Shown here piece after piece: positions 23,957 to 30,946 of a stretch of DNA of 64,000 bases. Every line of letters starts with the position of its first letter. Within the stretch, counting starts at the first letter, position 1. Position numbers and translations under genes: made by a program. A model generated the notes under the pieces. The model was not told the DNA's origin and searched no databases. It worked only from the letters and a program-made list of their open reading frames with translations. The DNA comes from Blastococcus sp. TBT05-19 (GTDB lineage: Bacteria > Actinomycetota > Actinomycetes > Mycobacteriales > Geodermatophilaceae). Location of the stretch: assembly GCF_003319095.1 (NCBI RefSeq), contig NZ_QOHI01000001.1, positions 558,001 through 622,000 of the forward strand. Reading direction: 5' to 3'.

Positions 23957-24547
23957 TCAGCGGCCGAGGGCCGGACGCCGAGGGCGGGCGAGGACCCGGG
24001 CCGCGAGCACCCCGCCCAGCGCGCCGAACAGGTGTCCCTGCCAGGAGATCCCGGGGCTCGGCAGCAGCCCGCCCAGCAGCGTGCCGCCGTAGACGATCGC
24101 CACCAGGAGGCCGATCGCGAGGTAGTGCAGCCGCCGGTCGAACAGGCCACGGGAGACCAGGTAGGCGGCGAACCCGAAGACGACGCCGCTGGCCCCGATG
24201 TGCAGCGAGCCGTCGGAGCCGGACAACCACGTGCCGAGCCCGCTCACCAGCGTGACGATCACCGTGACGGCCAGCAGGCGGGCCAGCCCGCCGATCGCCA
24301 CGACCGCGCCCAGCACCAGGAGCGGCACCGTGTTGCCGGCCAGGTGACCGAAGCCGCCGTGCAGGAACGGGGCCAGGACCACGCCGGTCAGCCCGTCGAC
24401 CTCCCGCGGCTCGATGCCCAGCAGGTCGAGCCGCCCGCCGAGGACGACGTCCACGATCTCGGCCACCCACATGACGCCGACCAGCACCGCCAGCGTGAGC
24501 AGTGCGGCCCGGCGGTCCTCCCGTGGCGACGTCGCCTGGCGGTCCAT
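23957..24547 (-). CDS. Rhomboid family intramembrane serine protease
   Basis: A 196-residue membrane protein with six predicted helices. The catalytic dyad is present: Ser120 in GASGVVFG (GxSG motif) and His172 in WQGHLFGALGG. HGGFGHLAGNT in the second helix is also typical of rhomboids, which cut membrane-spanning substrates within the bilayer. The ATG at 24547 lies 6 nt after the stop of the trhA gene, so the two are probably one operon. Substrate unknown. The C-terminus is a short Arg-rich tail. Confidence 0.92.
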   Translation of the reverse strand: MDRQATSPREDRRAALLTLAVLVGVMWVAEIVDVVLGGRLDLLGIEPREVDGLTGVVLAPFLHGGFGHLAGNTVPLLVLGAVVAIGGLARLLAVTVIVTLVSGLGTWLSGSDGSLHIGASGVVFGFAAYLVSRGLFDRRLHYLAIGLLVAIVYGGTLLGGLLPSPGISWQGHLFGALGGVLAARVLARPRRPALGR

Positions 24548-24553
24548 GCCCCG

Positions 24554-25369
24554 TCAGCCCACGAACGGCGAGTTGAAGACCGCGAAGTAGACGGCGATGT
24601 AGTGGCAGATCGCGGCGACGACGGTCATCGCGTGGAACACCTCGTGGTAGCCGAAGACCTGGGGCCACGGGTCCGGCTTCTTGAGCCCGTACGCGACGCC
24701 GCCGAGGGTGTAGAGCACGCCGCCGACGGCGAGCAGCACCATCGAGGTGATCCCGGCGATGTGCAGGATGTCGGTCAGCACGAAGACCGCCACCCAGCCC
24801 AGGCCGATGTAGAGCGGCACGCCGACCCAGCGCGGCGCCGTGGGCCAGCTCATCTTCAGCGTGACGCCGGCCAGGGCGCCGGCCCACACGAAGGCCAGCA
24901 CCCAGTAGCCGGTGGGCTGGTCGACGGCCAGCAGGGCGAACGGGGTGTAGGTGCCCGCGATGAACAGGAAGATCATCGAGTGGTCGAGCCGCTTCATGAT
25001 CTTCCAGCCGCGCGGCGACCAGCGGCGGCGGTGGTAGAGGGCGCTGATGCCGAACAGGCCGCAGATCGTGAGGCAGTAGACGGCCACCGACCAGCCGGCC
25101 CGCGCGCCCTGGACCGCGGCGAGCGGGATGAGCACGGCGCCGGCGGCGATCGCGCCGAAGAACGAGAAGAGGTGGATCCAGCCGCGGGCGCGGGGGCGCG
25201 TGTCGGGGTGGGTCCAGTCCGAGTCGGCGAAGTCGGTGGCGTCCCAGGCGCGCTCGACCTGCTCGCCCTCGGCGACGACCGTGGCGACGGCCTCCTGCGC
25301 CGGCGCCTCGAGCTCCGATCCGTCCACCTCCACCCGGACGGTGTCGTCGCCGTGGGGAGAGACGCTCAT
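24554..25369 (-). CDS. trhA: Hemolysin III / TrhA (PAQR) membrane protein
   Basis: A 271-residue protein: an N-terminal soluble acidic segment of about 60 residues, then seven membrane helices. Family motifs are RGWIHLFSFFGAIAAG in the first helix, ISALYHRRRW with the conserved His, KRLDHSMIFLFIAGTYTPF, and GYHEVFHAMTVVAAICHY near the end, which supply the Ser/Asp/His metal-site residues of PAQR proteins. TrhA is linked to membrane fluidity control; haemolysis is not the natural role. The ATG lies 6 nt after a TAACCT box, so the message is probably leaderless. It is divergent from the prenyltransferase gene, as in M. tuberculosis Rv1085c/Rv1086. Confidence 0.92.
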   Translation of the reverse strand: MSVSPHGDDTVRVEVDGSELEAPAQEAVATVVAEGEQVERAWDATDFADSDWTHPDTRPRARGWIHLFSFFGAIAAGAVLIPLAAVQGARAGWSVAVYCLTICGLFGISALYHRRRWSPRGWKIMKRLDHSMIFLFIAGTYTPFALLAVDQPTGYWVLAFVWAGALAGVTLKMSWPTAPRWVGVPLYIGLGWVAVFVLTDILHIAGITSMVLLAVGGVLYTLGGVAYGLKKPDPWPQVFGYHEVFHAMTVVAAICHYIAVYFAVFNSPFVG

Positions 25370-25375
25370 GCTGCG

Positions 25376-25381
25376 AGGTTA
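25376..25381 (-). promoter_or_regulatory. -10 box, leaderless trhA transcript
   Basis: TAACCT on the minus strand lies 6 nt before the trhA ATG. Confidence 0.45.
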
Positions 25382-25493
25382 CGGAGACGTAGGTACGCCG
25401 TCATCCGGACGTGCCTGTGAGCTTCCTGCCAACGGCCCCGTCCCGAGGCTCGCCGCGAGCTCGCGAGTGGTGAGGTGGACGGGGTCCTTTCAC

Positions 25494-25499
25494 TAGGGT
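25494..25499 (+). promoter_or_regulatory. -10 box, leaderless prenyltransferase transcript
   Basis: TAGGGT lies 7 nt before the GTG at 25507. It overlaps the earlier in-frame GTG at 25498 and so argues against that start. Confidence 0.45.
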
Positions 25500-25506
25500 G
25501 ACCCGC

Positions 25507-26286
25507 GTGGGGGTGCGTCGGCAGGTTCGGGACGCGCTGACCCGGGTGTACGAGCGGCGCCTCGCGCGCGCCCTGGTGGACGCCGAGGTCCCCCGGCACG
25601 TCGGCGTGATCATGGACGGCAACCGGCGCTGGGCCCGGGCGATCGGGCTGGACGACGTCGCGCACGGGCACCGCCGGGGCGCGGACAAGATCGTCGACCT
25701 GCTCGGGTGGTGCGACGACGCCGGCGTCCAGGTGGTCACCCTGTTCATGCTCTCCACCGACAACCTGCGCCGTCCGGAGTCCGAGCTCGAGGCGCTGCTG
25801 GGCATCATCGAGGACGTCGCCGTCGACCTGTCCCGGCCGGGGCGGCCCTGGCGGGTGCGCTCCATGGGGGCGCCCGAGGTCCTCCCGTCACGCACCGTCG
25901 GGATCCTGGAGCAGGCCGAGCGGGACACCTGCGACCGCACCGGGGCGACGGTGAACCTCGCCGTCGGCTACGGCGGCCGGCAGGAGATCGCCGACGCCGT
26001 CCGCTCGCTGCTGGCCGAGCACGCCGAGCGCGGCACCTCGCTGGAGGAGCTGGTGCAGGCGCTGGAGGTCGAGCACATCGCCGAGCACCTCTACACCCGC
26101 GGCCAGCCGGACCCCGACCTGGTCATCCGCACCAGCGGCGAGCAGCGGCTGTCGGGCTTCCTGCTCTGGCAGACGGCGAACACCGAGTTCCACTTCACCG
26201 ACGTCTACTGGCCGGACTTCCGGCGGATCGACTTCCTGCGCGCGCTGCGCGACTACTCCGCCCGGCACCGCCGCTTCGGCGGGTGA
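25507..26286 (+). CDS. Short-chain cis-prenyltransferase (Z-FPP/UPP synthase family)
   Basis: A 259-residue isoprenyl diphosphate synthase of the UppS family. The pyrophosphate-binding start is HVGVIMDGNRRWAR (catalytic Asp37), followed by GHRRGADKI, TLFMLSTDNLRRP, NLAVGYGGRQEI and the C-terminal DLVIRTSGEQRLSGFLLWQTANTEFHFTDVYWPDF. It adds isopentenyl units in cis. By its position next to mca and trhA it is probably the counterpart of Rv1086, which makes short Z,E-farnesyl diphosphate for decaprenyl phosphate; the long-chain UPP synthase remains possible. The GTG at 25507 is preferred because of the -10 box 7 nt upstream. Product length cannot be read from the sequence alone. Confidence 0.9.
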   Translation: MGVRRQVRDALTRVYERRLARALVDAEVPRHVGVIMDGNRRWARAIGLDDVAHGHRRGADKIVDLLGWCDDAGVQVVTLFMLSTDNLRRPESELEALLGIIEDVAVDLSRPGRPWRVRSMGAPEVLPSRTVGILEQAERDTCDRTGATVNLAVGYGGRQEIADAVRSLLAEHAERGTSLEELVQALEVEHIAEHLYTRGQPDPDLVIRTSGEQRLSGFLLWQTANTEFHFTDVYWPDFRRIDFLRALRDYSARHRRFGG

Positions 26287-26308
26287 CCGCGGCTGCGAAA
26301 CTGCCCCC

Positions 26309-27526
26309 ATGACCGCCGGAGCCCTCGACATCGCCCTCGAGTACGTGCGTCTGGGACTGCGCTTCGACCGCCTGGAGGCCGGGTTCGTCGACGCCTACAC
26401 CGGGGACCCGCGGATCCGGGCGCAGGTGCTCGACGAGCCGGCGCCGACGCCGCAGCAGCTGCGGGACCGGGCGCGGGCCCTGCTGGGCGAGCTCGACGCC
26501 GCCGGCCTGCCCGAGGACCGGGCGGACTTCCTGCGCGGGCAGCTGACCGGTCTGGAGTGCAGCGCGCGGAAGATGAGCGGGGAGCCGGTCGGCTTCGTCG
26601 AGGAGGTGCACCGCTACTTCGAGGTCGACGTCGAGCTCGGCGACGAGGCGGAGTACGCGGCGGCGCACGCCGAGCTGGATGCCCTGCTGCCCGGCGACGG
26701 CACGCTGGCCGAGCGCTACGCCGCGCACCGCCGTCGCGAGGAGTGCCCGCCGGACCGGCTGGAGGTCGCGGTGCACGCGCTGTCCAGCGCGCTGCGCGAC
26801 CGGGTGCGCGGCCAGTACGGGCTGCCCGAGGTGGAGACCGTCCGCTACGAGGTCGTGACCGACAAGCCGTGGTCGGGCTTCAACTACTACGAGGGCGGCT
26901 TCCGGTCCCGCGTGGCCATCAACGCCGACCTGCCGCACCGGCTCTCCCAGCTGCCGCACCTGGTGGCGCACGAGTCCTACCCGGGTCACCACACCGAGCA
27001 CTGCCGCAAGGAGCGCGGGCTGGTGGAGCGCACCGGCCGCGTGGAGCACACCGTCTTCCTGGTCAACACCCCCGAGTGCCTCATGGCCGAGGGGCTGGCC
27101 GACCTCGGTGTGCAGGCCGCCATCGGCGCCGGCTGGGGACCGTGGGCCGCGGAGATCCTCGGTGACCTGGGCCTGCGCTTCGACGGCCACCTCGCCGAGC
27201 GCGTCTCGGCGGCGGCCGGACCGCTGAACCGGGTCCGGCAGGACGCCGCGGTGCTGCTGCACGACCGGGGCGCCGACGCCGACGAGGTCAGCGCGTTCCT
27301 GCAGCGCTGGTCGCTGGTCAGCCCCGAGCGGGCCCGCCAGCAGATCCGCTTCCTCACCGACCCGCTGTGGCGCGCGTACACCTCCACCTACGTGGAGGGC
27401 TTCGCCCTGCTGTCGCGCTGGCTGGACGCCCGTCCCGCCGAGCAGGCGGTCGCCGACCGGTTCCTCCGCCTGCTCGACGAGCCGCTGACCCCCCGCCGGG
27501 TCACCGCCGAGCTCCGGGCCGCCTGA
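26309..27526 (+). CDS. DUF885-like putative peptidase
   Basis: A 405-residue, mostly helical protein. Residues about 215-235 carry the metal-binding-like motif VAHESYPGHHTEH, an HExxxGHH variant found in DUF885 proteins, and ECLMAEGLADLG downstream may give the third ligand Glu. The family is related to zinc carboxypeptidases, but activity is known for few members. No signal peptide is present. A GAAACT box lies 6 nt before the ATG, so it may be leaderless. It follows the prenyltransferase by 22 nt and reads on into the small membrane protein 3 nt after its stop. Confidence 0.85.
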   Translation: MTAGALDIALEYVRLGLRFDRLEAGFVDAYTGDPRIRAQVLDEPAPTPQQLRDRARALLGELDAAGLPEDRADFLRGQLTGLECSARKMSGEPVGFVEEVHRYFEVDVELGDEAEYAAAHAELDALLPGDGTLAERYAAHRRREECPPDRLEVAVHALSSALRDRVRGQYGLPEVETVRYEVVTDKPWSGFNYYEGGFRSRVAINADLPHRLSQLPHLVAHESYPGHHTEHCRKERGLVERTGRVEHTVFLVNTPECLMAEGLADLGVQAAIGAGWGPWAAEILGDLGLRFDGHLAERVSAAAGPLNRVRQDAAVLLHDRGADADEVSAFLQRWSLVSPERARQQIRFLTDPLWRAYTSTYVEGFALLSRWLDARPAEQAVADRFLRLLDEPLTPRRVTAELRAA

Positions 27527-27529
27527 GCC

Positions 27530-27901
27530 GTGTCGCGCCGGTCGCCTGGACAGGCCAGGTTCCTCGGGTTGTGGTCCGCGGGCTGGCTGGCGCTGCTGCT
27601 GGTGCTCGGGATGCTCCGGTTCGGCGACCCCGCGGTGCAGTGGCCGGTGCTGCTCGTGCCCGCGCTCTGGGCGCTGATCGCGCTGCGGCCGCGGCGTCGC
27701 TCCCGGATGCCGGTCGTCGAGCGGGACCGGCCGTCCCGGCGCCGCCCGGAGCCGGCGGAGGACGAGTTCCCGTGGGACGACGAGGTCGCCGACGACCGGC
27801 CCTACGACGAGCCGACGCTCCCGCCGGGCACCCGCACCGACACCGTGGAGCGCCCCGCGCTGCGCCGTCGCCAGGACCCGTACGACGACGACCGGTGGTG
27901 A
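27530..27901 (+). CDS. Small membrane protein with acidic tail
   Basis: A 123-residue protein with two predicted membrane helices (WSAGWLALLLVLGMLRF and VLLVPALWALIALRP), then a charged tail of about 70 residues with Arg clusters (RPRRRSR) and acidic stretches (EDEFPWDDEVADD). The GTG start lies 3 nt after the DUF885 stop, so it is probably coupled. I do not recognise a family and cannot propose a function. It ends upstream of the structured phoH2 leader. Confidence 0.65.
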   Translation: MSRRSPGQARFLGLWSAGWLALLLVLGMLRFGDPAVQWPVLLVPALWALIALRPRRRSRMPVVERDRPSRRRPEPAEDEFPWDDEVADDRPYDEPTLPPGTRTDTVERPALRRRQDPYDDDRW

Positions 27902-28225
27902 GCGGGGAGTCCTGACGCCGTCGTCCACCGTTGCTGCCGGCGGCTCGGCCGCGGGCCCGGTCGGGAGGCGCGCGCACCGATGGGTCGGGTGTGACGCCGG
28001 TTACCCCGTTGAGTGAACTTCAGGTACCGACCGGGTCGGTGGGGGCGCCTTTGTCGGTGGGCGGCCTTACCGTCCGGAGTGGAAGGCGAGGTGTCCTCGC
28101 CGTCCACGGGAGGCCCGGTTGGTGCTGACGAGTTCGTCGACCAGGGGGGCCGGTACCCGGCCTCCGCGCCGGGGCCCGGCCACCAACGATTCGGGGCGTG
28201 CCGTGCGCCCCACGGGAGTCGATCC
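27902..28225 (+). promoter_or_regulatory. Long structured leader of phoH2
   Basis: The 324 nt before phoH2 hold no convincing gene but at least four perfect hairpins in the sense direction: ACCGAC/GTCGGT (28026-28040), GGCGAGG/CCTCGCC (28085-28101), GGCCGG/CCGGCC (28148-28162) and GGGGCG/CGCCCC (28193-28211). The last ends 14 nt before the start codon. This is more structure than in any other leader in the window and could be a cis-regulatory RNA. Confidence 0.45.
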
Positions 28226-29521
28226 GTGACCACTCGCCGAACGTTCGTCCTCGACACCTCCGTCCTGCTCTCCGACCCGCGGGCGCTGCTGCGCTTCGGG
28301 GACGCCGACGTCGTGCTGCCGCTCGTCGTCATCGGCGAGCTCGAGGACAAGCGCAACCACCCCGAGCTCGGCTGGTTCGCCCGCCAGACGCTGCGGATGC
28401 TCGACGACCTGCGGGTCACCCACGGCCGGCTCGACGCCCCGGTGCCGATCGGTGAGGACGGCGGCACGCTGCACGTCGAGCTGAACCACAGCGACCCGTC
28501 GGTGCTCCCGGCCGGCTTCCGCAACGACAGCAACGACTCGCGGATCATGGTGGTCGCGCTCAACCTGCGCGCCGAGGGCCGCGACGTCTGCCTGATCACC
28601 AAGGACGTGCCGCTGCGGGTCAAGGCGGCGGCGGTCGGGCTGGACACCGACGAGTACCGCGCCCACGACGTCGTCGACGCCGGGTGGACCGGCATGGCCG
28701 AGATCTCGATCGACGACGCCGACCTCGACGCCCTCTACGACAGCGGCGAGGCGTTCCTCCCGGCGGCGGCGGAGCTGCCCACCCACACCGGGCTGGTGCT
28801 CCTCTCCTCCCGCGGTTCCGCCCTGGGGCGGGTGACGCCGGACAAGCAGGTGCGGCTCGTCCGCGGCGACCGGGAGGCGTTCGGCGTGCACGGCCGGTCC
28901 GCCGAGCAGCGGATCGCGCTGGACCTGCTGCTGGACCCCGAGATCGGGATCGTGTCGCTGGGTGGCCGCGCCGGCACGGGCAAGTCGGCGCTGGCCCTGT
29001 GCGCGGGGCTGGAGTCGGTGATGGAGCGCCGGGCGCACAAGAAGGTGGTCATCTTCCGGCCGCTGTACGCCGTCGGCGGCCAGGAGCTCGGCTACCTGCC
29101 CGGCGGCGAGGGCGAGAAGATGTCGCCCTGGGCGCAGGCGGTCTACGACACGCTGGGGGCGCTGGTCTCCAAGGAGGTCCTCGACGAGATCGCCTCGCGC
29201 GAGCTGATCGAGGTGCTGCCGCTGACTCACATCCGCGGCCGGTCGCTGCACGACTCGTTCGTGATCGTCGACGAGGCGCAGTCGCTCGAGCGGGGCGTGC
29301 TCCTCACCGTGCTCTCGCGGCTGGGCACGAACTCGCGGGTCGTGCTCACCCACGACGTCGCCCAGCGCGACAACCTGCGGGTCGGCCGGCACGACGGCAT
29401 CACGGCCGTCATCGAGAAGCTCAAGGGGCACGTGCTGTTCGCGCACACGACCCTCACCCGGTCCGAGCGCTCGCCGATCGCGGCCCTGGTCACCGAGATG
29501 CTGGAGGACCTGCCGCTCTGA
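28226..29521 (+). CDS. phoH2: PhoH2: PIN ribonuclease fused to PhoH ATPase
   Basis: A 431-residue two-domain protein. Residues 1-150 are a PIN nuclease domain ([15 protein letters not shown] with the first acidic residue, later IGELEDKRN and NDSNDSRIM). Residues 190-431 are the PhoH P-loop ATPase: Walker A GRAGTGKS (Lys253), [19 protein letters not shown], Walker [12 protein letters not shown]. PhoH2 of mycobacteria unwinds and cleaves RNA and is regarded as part of a toxin-antitoxin-like pair; no separate antitoxin gene is evident in the 324 nt upstream here. The GTG start fits the family length. The sequence ends just before hairpin repeat copy 2. Confidence 0.95.
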   Translation: MTTRRTFVLDTSVLLSDPRALLRFGDADVVLPLVVIGELEDKRNHPELGWFARQTLRMLDDLRVTHGRLDAPVPIGEDGGTLHVELNHSDPSVLPAGFRNDSNDSRIMVVALNLRAEGRDVCLITKDVPLRVKAAAVGLDTDEYRAHDVVDAGWTGMAEISIDDADLDALYDSGEAFLPAAAELPTHTGLVLLSSRGSALGRVTPDKQVRLVRGDREAFGVHGRSAEQRIALDLLLDPEIGIVSLGGRAGTGKSALALCAGLESVMERRAHKKVVIFRPLYAVGGQELGYLPGGEGEKMSPWAQAVYDTLGALVSKEVLDEIASRELIEVLPLTHIRGRSLHDSFVIVDEAQSLERGVLLTVLSRLGTNSRVVLTHDVAQRDNLRVGRHDGITAVIEKLKGHVLFAHTTLTRSERSPIAALVTEMLEDLPL

Positions 29522-29531
29522 CGTCGTCGCC

Positions 29532-29602
29532 CGCTCTGCGGGTGCTCCTCGCGTCCGCGGCTCCGCCAGGTCCCGCAGGGCACGAGGAGCACCCGCAGAG
29601 CG
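29532..29602. repeat. Hairpin repeat, copy 2 (20-bp perfect stem)
   Basis: CGCTCTGCGGGTGCTCCTCG (29532-29551) and its exact reverse complement (29583-29602) enclose a 31-nt loop. It lies between the convergent phoH2 and AbiEi-like genes and can terminate both. Its right part (29572-29603) is identical over 32 nt to copy 3. Confidence 0.75.
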
Positions 29603-29608
29603 CCGGCG

Positions 29609-30523
29609 TCACACCGGCGGCCGGGCCCGCTCCCGCGCCCGCCGCAGCCTGGCCGCCAGGCGGTGCGGCGCCTCCAGGTCCGACCACCCCCAGCGCACGA
29701 CGCCCCAGCCCTCGGCCCGGACGGCGTCCTCCCGGAGCTTCTCGCGGTGCACGGCGTCGCCGGCCGTCTCGCCCGGGCGCCGGAGCCGGCCGTACTTCAC
29801 CCGGCCGTCGAACTCCCCGACGAGACGGTCCTCCGGCCAGGCGAAGTCCGTCCGGGCCACGAGGAGACCCGCCGGCGACCGGACCTCGAACTGCAGCTCG
29901 GGGACCGGCAGCTTCCATCGGGCGAGGGCCACCCGGCTGCGCGACTCGCCCACGCTCTCGCTCCGGCCGTCGGCGAAGGCGACCGCACGCGCCGCGGCCC
30001 GGCTGCCCGGGGACCCGACGACGTCGAACAGCCGGTCCCGGAGCTGCTCGGCGCCCAGCATGCCGCGGTGCAGCGCCGCGTCGAGGGCGACGACCGCGAG
30101 CTCGTGGGGCAGGGAGCGGGCCAGGTCGAGCAGCGTCCGGGCGGCGTTGGTCACCCGGACGCCGGACACCTCCACCACCTCGTCGTCGCGGAGCCGGGCG
30201 ACGTGGCAGCAGAGCACCGAGCTGCGGTGGGTGCCGGCGCCGGGCGTCCGTGTGACGTGCACGCGGTCGAGCGGGACGTTCCACAGCGGCAGTCCCAGCA
30301 GGACCGCCGCGGACTGGTGGCTCACCACGGCCGCCCGCCGCACCTGGGCCATGGTCGCGTGCACCAGGAGCGCGTGCCGCTCGCCCGCGGGGACCTCGTG
30401 GGCGTACGCGCCCCGTCGCACGCGGGACAGCTCGCCGGTCCGGAGCGCACGCGCGAGCTCGTCGTCGGACCAGCCCTGAGCCAGTGCCTCACGGCGGAGG
30501 AGGAGCGGGGGAGTCTCGTGCAT
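29609..30523 (-). CDS. AbiEi-type antitoxin / DUF559-like protein, orphan
   Basis: A 304-residue protein. The N-terminal part (AQGWSDDELARALRTGELSRVRRGAYA) is a winged-helix segment as in AbiEi-family type IV antitoxins. The middle has SAAVLLGLPLW and RVTNAARTLLDLAR, typical of the same family. The C-terminal 90 residues (VARTDFAWPEDRLVGEFDGRVKYG) resemble the DUF559/Vsr-like endonuclease fold with acidic residues D, E, D. Such proteins are abundant as single genes in actinomycetes; no AbiEii nucleotidyltransferase toxin is next to it. It is flanked on both sides by the hairpin repeat, with identical 32-nt direct repeats. Function unproven; defence or stress control is suggested by family. 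Confidence 0.8.
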   Translation of the reverse strand: MHETPPLLLRREALAQGWSDDELARALRTGELSRVRRGAYAHEVPAGERHALLVHATMAQVRRAAVVSHQSAAVLLGLPLWNVPLDRVHVTRTPGAGTHRSSVLCCHVARLRDDEVVEVSGVRVTNAARTLLDLARSLPHELAVVALDAALHRGMLGAEQLRDRLFDVVGSPGSRAAARAVAFADGRSESVGESRSRVALARWKLPVPELQFEVRSPAGLLVARTDFAWPEDRLVGEFDGRVKYGRLRRPGETAGDAVHREKLREDAVRAEGWGVVRWGWSDLEAPHRLAARLRRARERARPPV

Positions 30524-30603
30524 CCGCCCACGGTCGGGTCCGCGGGGAGTCCGAGGCCAGGTCAGGCGCGCACCTGTGCACGGGCGGGCCGGCTGTGGAC
30601 GGC

Positions 30604-30675
30604 CGCTCTGGTGGTGCAGCTCGCGCTCGAGACGCCCTGCACGACCCGCAGGGCACGAGGAGCACCCGCAGAGCG
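30604..30675. repeat. Hairpin repeat, copy 3 (degenerate left arm)
   Basis: The right arm CGAGGAGCACCCGCAGAGCG (30656-30675) is identical to copy 2; the left arm (30604-30623) has several mismatches. It follows the last gene of the flagellar operon by 13 nt and probably terminates it. The 32-nt block 30645-30676 equals 29572-29603. Confidence 0.65.
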
Positions 30676-30688
30676 CGGCCGGACCAGG

Positions 30689-30946
30689 TCAGGCGGCGGA
30701 CGGCTCGTGCTCGTCGTCCTTGGTGACGACGGGTCGCGGAGCCGGGCGCCGTTTCGGCGTCGGCGCCGGCTTCGGGGGCGCCAGCACCGCGCGCACCAGG
30801 GCCACCACGGCCCAGCCCGCGAGCAGGCACCACGGCAGCTTGCTCACCATCTCCTCGGTGGTGAAGTCCCCGCGCAGCCCGAGGGCCAGCACCGGCAGAG
30901 CCAGCACGAACCCGACGAGGAGGACGTCCCAGCGCAGCGGGTTCAT
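30689..30946 (-). CDS. 85-aa membrane protein coupled to flhF
   Basis: A small protein with two predicted membrane helices (DVLLVGFVLALPVLALGL and LPWCLLAGWAVVALVRAVLA) and a Lys/Arg/Pro-rich cytoplasmic tail ending in acidic residues. Its ATG overlaps the flhF stop as ATGA, so it is translated with flhF and is the last gene of the flagellar export operon. It occupies the place where other bacteria have flhG, but the sequence shows no relation to that ATPase. I do not recognise a family. A role in polar placement or gate assembly is possible from position only. Confidence 0.7.
   Translation of the reverse strand: MNPLRWDVLLVGFVLALPVLALGLRGDFTTEEMVSKLPWCLLAGWAVVALVRAVLAPPKPAPTPKRRPAPRPVVTKDDEHEPSAA

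Noticed and set aside
28226-29521. phoH2 as half of a classic toxin-antitoxin operon in this locus
   Set aside because: No small upstream antitoxin gene with a plausible start is visible in the 324-nt leader.
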